Positions 55,641 through 63,750 of a stretch of DNA of 64,000 nucleotides are shown piece after piece. The stretch lies in NCBI GenBank assembly GCA_900318535.1, contig ONKU01000008.1, positions 62,001 to 126,000 on the forward strand, given 5' to 3'. The stretch's first letter is position 1, and every line of letters starts with the position of its first letter. Source of the stretch: an uncultured Prevotellaceae bacterium (GTDB taxonomy: Bacteria > Bacteroidota > Bacteroidia > Bacteroidales > Muribaculaceae). A program made the translations under genes and the position numbers. The notes under the pieces are model-generated. The model worked only from the letters and a program-made list of their open reading frames with translations, was not told the DNA's origin and did not search any database.

Positions 55641-56947
55641 ATGGGACAAGCATGGCGGGCATTTTCGCGGCAGGCTTCCAGATAACAGTCGAAAACATGC
55701 TTGTCGAAATGGCACTTGACATACCACAGCATGCTAAACTCAGCAAAACCTTCGTTGAGCCAATCTTCCCAACTAAACGTCGGTGCTTTGTTCCACCAGA
55801 AATGACCCATTTCATGGCCAATAGCGGTTTTGAAGTGCTCATTGAAGCGTTTCGTCGCGAAGGCAATGAAATTTTTGCGGCTGATGCCACCACCACGACG
55901 TGGCACAACAAGGAATTTCATATAATCATTGCTGGGATTGGTTTTGAACAAGCGGGTATAGAATTGCAGAGCCTCACTGCATGCGACCAGCGCAGAGTCG
56001 GCATCTGCATCGGCAAAGTCGGTATAGACTACTTCGAATGTACGCCCATCACTGGTCATCTTCTTAGATTTAAGTTTTGGTGAGGCCACAATCTGGAGGT
56101 CGAAACTCTCCCACGGCTGCGACATTTCCCACTTATCACCCTTACGCTCCACAATGCCTGAACCGCTGACCTTGTAGCCTTTGTTGATGGAAACGGAGAC
56201 GCTTGCCGTGAAGTCACGGCTATTGCTGTTAATGGGGAACCATGCCATGTAATAGCCCAATTGCACCCAGTCCTTTTCCATCGAACTCATCCAAGTGTCT
56301 AGGCTGTCGAGATTACAGGTATAGTCAAATGTGATACTGCAAATACCCTTCTTCTTTGGCGCGGTAAGGCGAAGCGGCGCTCCCTGGCGAATGTAGGTGT
56401 TAGACGATTTTGCCTTTGTGTCAAATGAGTATGTCAGTTCCTTTTTGCAGGTGACGTGATTGATGGTTGAATATTTCCAGAGCGTGAAATCAATGCTCTC
56501 CCTGCCTTTGAAATCAATTTGTGCCGTCGCTGTCACGGCGAGCGTCTTTTTCTCCACGTCAATGTCAAGCAGAATGTCGTATCGCTTGACGATTGGGGCA
56601 TTGGTATCCTCCACGACCGTTTTCCTCGGATAAGTAATTTCCCTCTTGTCCTCTGCCTCATGCTTGTAGGTACACATCGAGTCCATAAAGGCCGTCCATC
56701 TTGCATCGTTGTGAAGTGTTCTGTAGTCTTCTTCTGTTAAGAAAGTTGTGTAAGCAAATGCATATTGCCTTCCGAATTTCTCTCTGAACAGATTGAAATA
56801 GTAGAATGTGCTGTCAGTATCACCAGCCGCCAAAGCTTTGTCAGCAGCTAACCAATAATCCCTGCCCGTCTGTGCCACCACAAATGTTGCTACTGACAGC
56901 ATTGCCAGCAGGAAAATAAATTTCCTGTACAGTTTTGTCTTATTCAT
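55598..56947 (-). CDS. Exported M1-family metallopeptidase-like protein, frameshifted near the 3' end
   Basis: The protein has 449 residues from ATG of MNKTKLYRKF; the longer frame upstream is only a shadow of the receptor gene. Signal peptide 1-25 (FVVAQ). A beta-rich N-terminal domain (KRYDILLDIDVEKKTLAVTA) precedes the catalytic domain with HEMGHFWW and, 18 residues on, NEGFAEF, the HExxH-(18)-E zinc site of gluzincins. The expected C-terminal helices lie in another frame (55444-55640). The break is after the active site, so a shortened enzyme might still fold. It is the last gene of the ECF sigma operon, starting 7 bases after the receptor stop. Confidence 0.85.
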   Translation of the reverse strand: MNKTKLYRKFIFLLAMLSVATFVVAQTGRDYWLAADKALAAGDTDSTFYYFNLFREKFGRQYAFAYTTFLTEEDYRTLHNDARWTAFMDSMCTYKHEAEDKREITYPRKTVVEDTNAPIVKRYDILLDIDVEKKTLAVTATAQIDFKGRESIDFTLWKYSTINHVTCKKELTYSFDTKAKSSNTYIRQGAPLRLTAPKKKGICSITFDYTCNLDSLDTWMSSMEKDWVQLGYYMAWFPINSNSRDFTASVSVSINKGYKVSGSGIVERKGDKWEMSQPWESFDLQIVASPKLKSKKMTSDGRTFEVVYTDFADADADSALVACSEALQFYTRLFKTNPSNDYMKFLVVPRRGGGISRKNFIAFATKRFNEHFKTAIGHEMGHFWWNKAPTFSWEDWLNEGFAEFSMLWYVKCHFDKHVFDCYLEACRENARHACPIYEVDRDARCLASV

Positions 56948-56954
56948 AATTTGG

Positions 56955-59642
56955 TTAATTTTCTTTCTTCTTGGCGTCGAGGTGGTAGGTGAACGAGATG
57001 CCGATGTAGTGGTGCAGTGTGTCCTGCCACTCGTTGGTCTGCTGATAGGCGGTCTGGCTGCTCCAGCGCCAGTCATCCTGGTTGAGGATGTCATCGGCAA
57101 AGAGCCTGACGTTGCCCTTGTTCTTCAGGATTTTCCAAGTGATGGAAGCGTCCCAGAGCAGGCGGTTACGGTTCATGCCGCTAGAGGCATAGCCGCGCCG
57201 CATGGCCTCGGTGAGGGATGTCTCAAACACAAAGTTGCGGTAGTTGGCCTCAAACTCCATGCCGTAATTATTGTTCCACAGTGTGGTGTTCTGGATTGGC
57301 GACTGCGAGAACCGCAACCGGTCGGCGTTGAGTTCGGCAAAAATAGAGGCTTTGATCCAGTTGTGGTCAAACGACACGGTCAGTTTGTCCTTGGGGTGGA
57401 CGCTAGTCTGGCGGTTCAGGATGCGCTCCTCGTGGGTGGGCAGCATGGTCAAGTAGCCGTAATATAGTCCGCCCATGACTTTGAGGTCGTTCTGCAGGCG
57501 GAAGTAGTTGCCCAAGCCATGGTCATAGTTGAGGTTCACTTCCCACATGCGGCTGCCGGGTACCGATTCTGGACGGCTGGTATAGACGTTTGTCGCCGGG
57601 TCATAACTGAGCGCTGTGATGTTGCTGTAATCTGACGTGCTGTACTTGGCGTTGAAGCCGATGGACAGCTGGCGGCTGGGTATCACGGCCTTATAACTCA
57701 TCTGGAATTCGTTGGTGTGGCTGTCTTTCAGGCCTGGATTGCCCTCGGTGATGAACAAGGGGTCGCTCAAGTCACGGTAGCCGATGGTCTGGAGCAGTTC
57801 GGGACGCATGGTCTTGTAACTGTAATTCAACTCCAGGTTCATGCCGCTGTTCATTTTCCATGAGAATTTGAATGATGGCTCAATCTTGAAACTGTTCCTG
57901 ACAGCTGTCGTGTCAAGCATGGCCCGGCGGTAGTCCTGATGCTCTCGGTTCCAATTCAAGGCCGCGCTCGGCAGCAGCTGTACCTGGCCGATGTTGATTG
58001 TGGAGCCGGTGGTGACGGTATGGCCCGTATTGTGGTAGCGGTTGTTGAACGAGTTGGCGGCATCCGCCATGCCGTTGGTGATAAATTCACGATCTATCCG
58101 AATGTTGCTATAGTCCAATCGATAGTCCGTAGTGAGCATCCACTGCTTGGTGAGCCAGTGCTGGTAGGTCATGCTGCCGTTCAGTCCGAACTTGGATGAC
58201 GGCTCGATGGCATACTGGCTGAGTGTCGATGAGAAGTCGCTCTGATAGTCGGTGATGGCGCGGTCTGTCCACTGCTTGCTTTTGCTGTCGCTATAGTTCA
58301 GCCTTCCGGCAATTTTGAGGGAGCCGTTTTTGAAAAAATGCGTCCAGTCACCTGTAGCGATAAGTTTGGTTTCGTGTCCGCGGTTGAGCGTATTGACGTG
58401 TTGATTGACCATGGGAATGTATCCGTTGCCTGAATCGACCGACTGCTCTGTCTCGCGTCGATTGATGGAGCGGTTGTTGTCGTATTCGAGTTGCGCCCAC
58501 AGGAAAAACGTGTTGGTCGTGTCGGGTCTCCATCTCATCATGCCCAGGATTGTCGGGTTCAACGAGTGGCTGCGGTCAAAGCCCGTGGTCTTGTTATAAC
58601 TCTGTGCCTCACCAGGGAAGTAATTCTCGGTTTCGCGTCCTGAATTTTTCCACATGTCGTCATGCGCCAGTCCTCCACTGATGCTGTAGTAGCTTTTCAA
58701 CTCTTTATTGTCCTGCTCGCGGCTCCAGTTGTGCTGATATCCGCCCGAGATGCCTTGCTCTTGGCCATAGCCGTTGCCCGAACTTAGCGTATATTGGCCC
58801 TTGTATCGTCTATGCCGTTTGGCCAAATTATTGGCGTCGCCGAACACCATGACGGGATCCGACTTGGACAGGCGGTTCATCGTCACCTCGGCCTCATAGT
58901 GGTCGCGGGTCCTGTAGCCCGCCATGGCGTCGCCATACCAGCGGTCGAGGAATCCCGGCTTGATGGTCAAGTCCAGCACCATGTCCTCGCTGCCGTCGTC
59001 ATTGCCGGTATGTTCTTTGAGTTCAGACGCCTTGTTATAGGCCTTGATGTTCTGCACGGCCTCGGCAGGCAGTTGGCTCACCAGGTCATCACCGCCAAAG
59101 AGGCTCTCGCCGTCCATCGTCAGGCGGATGGGCTTGCCGTTCCACCAGAGTTTTCCGTTGGCATCTACCTCAACACCAGGTAGTTGCTTGATGAGTTCGT
59201 CGAGGCGGGCACCCTCTTGCAGCCTAAAGGCCGACGGGTAGAACACGATGGTGTCGCCGTGCATGGTGAAGCGCTTTGCATGTCCCGTGACTTCGACCAT
59301 CTGCAACATCTGTGAGGACATCTTCAGCTCGATAGCTCCGATGTCGAGGGTATCCTTGCGGCTGTCGGACAGCGCCATGACGTTTTTCTTCTTGTTGTAA
59401 TAGCCCAGCATGGACACCGTCAACTCGACGCGTCCGTCGGTAAAGAACGAGAATCGGCCAAGCGAGTCGGCGATCACGGTGCTGCCTGAATAGCTGGTTT
59501 CATTGATTTGCTTCATGTACTGAACCGTTGCACCAGGCAAGGTCTCCCGGGTGTCGGTGTCGATGACGCGCCCGCTGATGATATCGGCATGAGTGTACAG
59601 AGCGCTGAAAATCAGTAAAATAGTCACTATAAAGTGTTTCAT
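56955..59642 (-). CDS. TonB-dependent receptor-like outer membrane protein
   Basis: The protein has 895 residues from ATG of MKHFIVTILL; an upstream TTG-initiated extension simply reads through a parS-like palindrome. Signal peptide 1-19. A carboxypeptidase-regulatory-like domain (about 20-105, GRVIDTDTRETLPGATVQYM) is followed by a plug-like region (GDTIVFYPSAFRLQEGARLDE LIKQLPGVEVDANGKLWWNGK). The rest is an outer-membrane barrel of the OMP_b-brl_3 type. Unlike SusC it has no SusD partner. It lies in the ECF sigma operon, so its amount is probably set by that sigma factor. Confidence 0.9.
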   Translation of the reverse strand: MKHFIVTILLIFSALYTHADIISGRVIDTDTRETLPGATVQYMKQINETSYSGSTVIADSLGRFSFFTDGRVELTVSMLGYYNKKKNVMALSDSRKDTLDIGAIELKMSSQMLQMVEVTGHAKRFTMHGDTIVFYPSAFRLQEGARLDELIKQLPGVEVDANGKLWWNGKPIRLTMDGESLFGGDDLVSQLPAEAVQNIKAYNKASELKEHTGNDDGSEDMVLDLTIKPGFLDRWYGDAMAGYRTRDHYEAEVTMNRLSKSDPVMVFGDANNLAKRHRRYKGQYTLSSGNGYGQEQGISGGYQHNWSREQDNKELKSYYSISGGLAHDDMWKNSGRETENYFPGEAQSYNKTTGFDRSHSLNPTILGMMRWRPDTTNTFFLWAQLEYDNNRSINRRETEQSVDSGNGYIPMVNQHVNTLNRGHETKLIATGDWTHFFKNGSLKIAGRLNYSDSKSKQWTDRAITDYQSDFSSTLSQYAIEPSSKFGLNGSMTYQHWLTKQWMLTTDYRLDYSNIRIDREFITNGMADAANSFNNRYHNTGHTVTTGSTINIGQVQLLPSAALNWNREHQDYRRAMLDTTAVRNSFKIEPSFKFSWKMNSGMNLELNYSYKTMRPELLQTIGYRDLSDPLFITEGNPGLKDSHTNEFQMSYKAVIPSRQLSIGFNAKYSTSDYSNITALSYDPATNVYTSRPESVPGSRMWEVNLNYDHGLGNYFRLQNDLKVMGGLYYGYLTMLPTHEERILNRQTSVHPKDKLTVSFDHNWIKASIFAELNADRLRFSQSPIQNTTLWNNNYGMEFEANYRNFVFETSLTEAMRRGYASSGMNRNRLLWDASITWKILKNKGNVRLFADDILNQDDWRWSSQTAYQQTNEWQDTLHHYIGISFTYHLDAKKKEN

Positions 59643-59673
59643 AATAGGATGTAGTGATGGCTGTCTCATGCGA

Positions 59674-59689
59674 TGTTTCACATGAAACA
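59674..59689. promoter_or_regulatory. parS-like palindrome
   Basis: TGTTTCACATGAAACA differs by one central base from the bacterial parS consensus TGTTTCACGTGAAACA. It lies in the 78-base gap upstream of the receptor start codon. Confidence 0.6.
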
Positions 59690-59720
59690 AGGGGTTAAAT
59701 GTTGATATGATTAATGGCGG

Positions 59721-61079
59721 TTAGTTCTTGATTTTGTTATGGAGCAGATCGACCATGCTCTCGAGGAAAATGAGTTCGTTTTCCTTGAGTTTTTTCTTAT
59801 CTTTGAGTTGCTTATAGACCGATTCAAGCTGTTTTGCCGCGATTTTCAGGTCCATCTGGTCGAGTCCCTCAGTATCCTTGCACAATTCGTAGAGTTTAGA
59901 CAAGTAGAGGTAGCGGTCTCCCGGCTGTTGCACCTTCTCGACATAGAAGAGCAGCTTCTTCATCCAGTCCTTGGAGTTGGGGGTGCTGGGCGTGGGGGAT
60001 TTCTCAGTGAGGGAGTTCTCTTTGGGAACAGTTCTTCGCAAGAAAAGGTCAGATAAGTTGTCGTTAGGCAGTTCTTCTTCCATTGTGATAACCATGTTAG
60101 GCTGTACGGGAAGTTCCTGGGTTTTATAACCAAAATACGAAACCTTGAGGGTTTTCACATGGTCGGGAAGACTCAGCGAGAACTCACCATTGTAATCAGT
60201 GGCTGTGCCGTTTCCTCCGCCAATGGGCTGTACCATGGCACCAATCAGCGGCTCGCCATTGGGGTTGATGACCCGGCCCTTCACTAATTGGCCGGAATTA
60301 GAGCTTGAACTTGAGCTACTGAATGAGCTTGATTTGTTCTGATATTTGGACAACTCCTTTTCCAACCTGGCCTGAGTTTTCTCCAATTTCTTTTGAACCA
60401 TTTCCAATTCCTTTTGGTATTTTTCCATACCCTCGATCTGCATTTGCTCCATCAGTTTGTCCAGGTTGTCGGTGTTGATGACTACTGTGCTCTGCTTGGA
60501 GCCATTGCTCACCGACTTGACTTTGATGGGGGCATAGGTGGTGATGATGCGTCCGCTGATGCTGTCGCTATCGTCGTCGGGAGTGCTCCACTCCAGGGTG
60601 TAGGTCTTGCGGTGCTGCTTGTTGTCAGGGGCTACAAAGGCCACGGTGTAGCAGTGGTCACAGGCCATACCCACGACAATGGTCTCGTCGGGGTTGTAAT
60701 AGATGCGGTAGCCCTGGGTGTTCCACTCGCCGTTGTCGTTAATCCACAGGGTGTAAACATCGGCGTTGCTGTTGCCATTGACTTCCTCATAGACCTTTTT
60801 GGCGTTGTTGATCAAGCCGATGCTTTCGCGGTCGATGGTGAACTTATATACATCAAGTTGACCTTCCTTGATTCCAGTCTCGGGGTTGGAATAGATGTTG
60901 TGCATCTGCTGGGGTTCCTTGTCGCTGAACGGGAAGGAAACGGCGCTGATGATATCGTCGAAAGCTTCCTTTAGGCGGTCCTCATAGACGTTGGCGCTGG
61001 CCGTGAATGAGGTGAGCAATGCCATGATGGCTATCGTGACGATAGTAATCGTTGCGATGATGCTGTTTTGAGTTTTCAT
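59721..61079 (-). CDS. Exported protein with coiled coil and carboxypeptidase-regulatory-like domain
   Basis: The protein has 452 residues. Signal peptide 1-29 (FTASA). Residues 30-205 are an uncharacterised domain. A strong coiled coil follows (about 215-250, EKYQKELEMVQKKLEKTQAR), then a Ser-rich linker, then a carboxypeptidase-regulatory-like domain (about 272-345: NPNGEPLIGAMVQPIGGGNG, VKTLKVSYFGYKTQELPVQP). That domain is nearly identical to the first domain of the SusC protein at 5270-8965. The last 80 residues are helical. The gene lies between the anti-sigma-like and receptor genes. It may link the envelope signal to the receptor, but this is inference from position. Confidence 0.8.
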   Translation of the reverse strand: MKTQNSIIATITIVTIAIMALLTSFTASANVYEDRLKEAFDDIISAVSFPFSDKEPQQMHNIYSNPETGIKEGQLDVYKFTIDRESIGLINNAKKVYEEVNGNSNADVYTLWINDNGEWNTQGYRIYYNPDETIVVGMACDHCYTVAFVAPDNKQHRKTYTLEWSTPDDDSDSISGRIITTYAPIKVKSVSNGSKQSTVVINTDNLDKLMEQMQIEGMEKYQKELEMVQKKLEKTQARLEKELSKYQNKSSSFSSSSSSSNSGQLVKGRVINPNGEPLIGAMVQPIGGGNGTATDYNGEFSLSLPDHVKTLKVSYFGYKTQELPVQPNMVITMEEELPNDNLSDLFLRRTVPKENSLTEKSPTPSTPNSKDWMKKLLFYVEKVQQPGDRYLYLSKLYELCKDTEGLDQMDLKIAAKQLESVYKQLKDKKKLKENELIFLESMVDLLHNKIKN

Positions 61080-61774
61080 AATGCAGGGATATTGGTGGTG
61101 GGTTGGTTGTTCAGATGATTGTTCAATTCGTTCTCGATCTCTTGCTCGAGGTCGATGAGCACGATGCTGCCGTCCTCGTCCTGCACGGCCCTGAAACCGT
61201 TGGCCTCGAGGTCGATGATGAAGGCGCGGCGCTTCAAGTCGGCCAGTTCGCGTTGCAATCGCTCGTTCTCGCGAGCGAGTTTGGCATTTTCGGCCTGCAG
61301 GCGACGTTGGTCTTTGTGAGCGCTTTTGCGCTTCGCGGCACGAGACGCAAGATTTTGCGTCTCTACAGGCTGCTCGGGTGTCGTTTGTAGAGACGCAAAA
61401 TCTTGCGTCTCCTCGATAGGCGGGGTCTCATTAGAAGCGACAGGCGGCGTTTCGGGCACAGTCGTGGTGGTCGTCGGCTGGTGCAGCACAGCCGTTGCCA
61501 CGATGGCGGCGGTGATGCAGGCTGCCGCTGCGATGCCCCACCAGCGGCGGCCCATGAGCCGTGTCAACGTCGGGCGTTGTTGCTCCACGGGCACGAGGTC
61601 GCCTTCCATGCCGCGATCAAAGTAAGAGAACATGAGGCGGTAGTCCTCCCACTCGGCGGGCACGTCGCTGCTGCGGAAGTATTCGGCCAGCAGGGCCTCT
61701 TCCTCCACGGTGGTCTGCCCGTCCATGAATTTGTCGAGCAGCGCTTTGATTTGATGTTGTGAATACCGTTTCAT
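61076..61774 (-). CDS. Single-pass membrane protein, putative anti-sigma factor, invaded by REPIN repeats
   Basis: The protein has 232 residues. A cytoplasmic helical N-terminus (LLDKFMDGQTTVEEEALLAEYF, like zinc-less anti-sigma domains) is followed by one transmembrane helix (WWGIAAAACITAAIVATAVL, about 77-96). The periplasmic part holds two REPIN hairpins (61343-61412), translated in frame as ETQDFASL and ETQNLASR, then a coiled coil (NAKLARENERLQRELADLKR). It overlaps the sigma gene by 4 bases and the next gene by 4 bases, so translation is coupled. The anti-sigma role is inferred from order and topology. Confidence 0.78.
   Translation of the reverse strand: MKRYSQHQIKALLDKFMDGQTTVEEEALLAEYFRSSDVPAEWEDYRLMFSYFDRGMEGDLVPVEQQRPTLTRLMGRRWWGIAAAACITAAIVATAVLHQPTTTTTVPETPPVASNETPPIEETQDFASLQTTPEQPVETQNLASRAAKRKSAHKDQRRLQAENAKLARENERLQRELADLKRRAFIIDLEANGFRAVQDEDGSIVLIDLEQEIENELNNHLNNQPTTNIPAL
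61343..61412. repeat. REPIN-like repeat copy 9, inside a coding sequence, with inverted arrangement
   Basis: Hairpins at 61343-61367 and 61388-61412. Here the GTAG ends face each other across a 20-base centre, opposite to the other copies, where GTAG is on the outside. Confidence 0.85.
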
Positions 61775-62271
61775 TGTCCTTGATTTCTATATTGACGTAT
61801 TTCTTCAAGCAGTTGCCGTCGTGCCCTTGCCAGCAGCGTGTTCACGCTTGTTTCCTTGATGCCCAGTATCTTGGCAATCTGGACGCTGGTGCGGTGTTCC
61901 ACTTGTCGCATGTGCAGCACCGCATGTTGGGTGGGCGGCAGGTTGCGGATTCGCTCTTGCAGCCATTGCTCGTCCTCGCGTTGCACGATTATCTCGAGCG
62001 GCGAGGGGCTGGTCTGGGTGGAGGCCTGCCGCTCGTCGAGCGGGAGCGGCGGCTTGTGGCGCTGGTGGCTCAGGGCCAGGTGGCGTGCAATCACCGTGGC
62101 ATAGCCCTCGGGATTGTAGAGGCGGGGATCGTCACGCATTTGCCACAAGCGCAGCATCGTCTCTTGGGCGATGTCCTGGGCTGTGTCGCTATCGGCGCCC
62201 GTTGCGGCGGCCGCCTGCAGCGCCAATTGCCTAAGCCTTGTTGCCTTGTTCTCAAATGCGTCTATCGTCAT
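61771..62271 (-). CDS. ECF-type RNA polymerase sigma factor
   Basis: The protein has 166 residues. Region 2 (DTAQDIAQETMLRLWQMRDDPRLYN, YATVIARHLALSHQR) and region 4 (WLQERIRNLPPTQHAVLHMR, SVQIAKILGIKETSVNTLLARARRQL) are both clear. It is the first gene of a five-gene minus-strand operon with overlapping starts: sigma, membrane protein, coiled-coil protein, outer-membrane receptor, M1 peptidase. This looks like a cell-envelope signalling unit. A TACTTTTG box lies upstream at 62341-62334. Confidence 0.93.
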   Translation of the reverse strand: MTIDAFENKATRLRQLALQAAAATGADSDTAQDIAQETMLRLWQMRDDPRLYNPEGYATVIARHLALSHQRHKPPLPLDERQASTQTSPSPLEIIVQREDEQWLQERIRNLPPTQHAVLHMRQVEHRTSVQIAKILGIKETSVNTLLARARRQLLEEIRQYRNQGQ

Positions 62272-62333
62272 CAGATCCTCGTTGTCTGTTCTGGTGTTAC
62301 ACTACTATAACGCACAACCACCCTGTTTTTAAA

Positions 62334-62341
62334 CAAAAGTA
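62334..62341 (-). promoter_or_regulatory. -7 box of the ECF sigma operon
   Basis: TACTTTTG on the minus strand, 62 bases before the sigma-factor ATG. Confidence 0.45.
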
Positions 62342-62421
62342 AAGTATTTTTTTCAAATACCATAAAGCGAACTTTTGCGGCACGAAAAAAACATAAAAAT
62401 ATCAAGTGGTGTGACACATGA

Positions 62422-62483
62422 AACCGAAAAATTGGGCTAAATTTAGCGGTTATAACCGAAAAATTTATTTAATTTTGGCGGTT
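62422..62483. repeat. Left pair of 30-bp palindromes flanking the DUF4143 gene
   Basis: Two 30-base units, 62422-62451 and 62454-62483, separated by AT. Each begins AACCGAAAAATT and ends CGGTT. The second unit overlaps the likely -33 region of the ATPase promoter (TACTTTTG near 62498-62505). Confidence 0.8.
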
Positions 62484-62530
62484 TAAGAAACTCTTTGTAC
62501 TTTTGCTGCGAAAGAAAAAACGTTTAGTGT

Positions 62531-63652
62531 ATGATACAGAGGCAGATTGAATCCAGCTTGAAAAATGACTTTGGTCAGGGTAAAGTGATTGTGTTACTCG
62601 GGGCGCGTCAAGTGGGTAAAACGACGTTGATGAAGGCTTTGGGCAGCGACACTGATCATAACCTGTTGCTCAATTGCGACGATCAGGATGATGTCTTGAT
62701 GATTGAGGACAAAAGTTCGACAGAATTAAGGGATTTGTTGTCTCCTTACCAGTATGTTTTCATTGATGAGGCTCAACGTGTGAGAAATATAGGTCTTACC
62801 ATCAAGAAAATTGCCGACCTAAAGTTATCGACTCAAGTTATTGTGACAGGATCATCATCTTTGGAATTGGCAAATGGTATTCATGAACCTGCAACGGGCC
62901 GAACGATAGAGTATAGGCTGTATCCTTTATCGCTAGCCGAATTGGCTAATGAAACAAGCGAACGAGAGGAATCCCGCATGTTGCAGCAGCGTCTGGTCTA
63001 TGGCTGTTATCCAGGAGTAGTTACCAATTCAGCAAGTGCTAAACGAACATTAGCATCACTAGCCAATGACTATCTGTATAAGGATATCCTGTCCTATCAA
63101 GGAATCAAGAAGCCCGAAGTGCTCCAGAAATTAGTGCGAGCCCTTGCTCTGCAGCTGGGCAGTGAGGTATCTTACAATGAATTGAGCAGGCTTTTGGGTG
63201 TTGACAAGGAGACGGTCGAGTCTTATATCGGATTATTGGAGAAGTGTTTTGTTGTTTTCCGCCTGGACTCTTTCAGCCGCAATCTGCGCAATGAAATAAG
63301 AAAAGGCAAGAAAGTCTATTTCTATGACAATGGCGTGCGCAATGCCGTGATATCTAATTATGCACCACCCGAATTGAGATCTGATATGGGAGCGTTGTGG
63401 GAGAATCTGATGGTGAGCGAACGAGTCAAGCGCAATATGTATAATGATAGTTTTGCTCAACTGTTTTTCTGGCGCACCCATGACCAGAAAGAAATTGACC
63501 TCATCGAGGAAGAAGATGGCATGATCCGGGCGTTTGAGTTCAAATGGAATCCTCGTGCTAAATCCCGAGCACCACAGCAATTCATAGAAACCTATGCACC
63601 ATCGGGGTTTACCGTGATTACCCCTGACAACTTCTGGGAATTCGTGAAATAG
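62531..63652 (+). CDS. AAA ATPase with DUF4143 domain
   Basis: The protein has 373 residues. The Walker A motif is GARQVGKTT (24-32), Walker B is VFIDEAQ (76-82), and sensor 1 is VIVTGSSSLEL. The C-terminal DUF4143 domain covers about 200-370: a winged-helix part (LGSEVSYNELSRLLGVDKETV) followed by a PDDEXK-like core (FFWRTHDQKEIDLIEEEDGM IRAFEFKWN, with D, E and K). The family is abundant in Bacteroidetes and spirochaetes and its function is unknown. The gene has lower GC than its neighbours and is flanked on both sides by paired 30-bp palindromes, the right pair starting 3 bases after the stop. Confidence 0.92.
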   Translation: MIQRQIESSLKNDFGQGKVIVLLGARQVGKTTLMKALGSDTDHNLLLNCDDQDDVLMIEDKSSTELRDLLSPYQYVFIDEAQRVRNIGLTIKKIADLKLSTQVIVTGSSSLELANGIHEPATGRTIEYRLYPLSLAELANETSEREESRMLQQRLVYGCYPGVVTNSASAKRTLASLANDYLYKDILSYQGIKKPEVLQKLVRALALQLGSEVSYNELSRLLGVDKETVESYIGLLEKCFVVFRLDSFSRNLRNEIRKGKKVYFYDNGVRNAVISNYAPPELRSDMGALWENLMVSERVKRNMYNDSFAQLFFWRTHDQKEIDLIEEEDGMIRAFEFKWNPRAKSRAPQQFIETYAPSGFTVITPDNFWEFVK

Positions 63653-63654
63653 AT

Positions 63655-63716
63655 AACCGAAAATTTTAGCTAAATTTAGCGGTTATAACCGAAAATTTTA
63701 GTTGAATTTGGCGGTT
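63655..63716. repeat. Right pair of 30-bp palindromes flanking the DUF4143 gene
   Basis: Units 63655-63684 and 63687-63716, again separated by AT, each beginning AACCGAAAATTTTAG and ending CGGTT. They match the left pair in order and orientation, so the two pairs are direct repeats 1233 bases apart. Confidence 0.8.
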
Positions 63717-63750
63717 TGAAGGGCAAGAAGGCTGATTTGCGTCAATCTCA

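Noticed and set aside
62422..63716. CRISPR-like reading of the 30-bp repeats
   Set aside because: There are only two units per side, separated by 2 bases with no spacers, and each unit is itself a palindrome.
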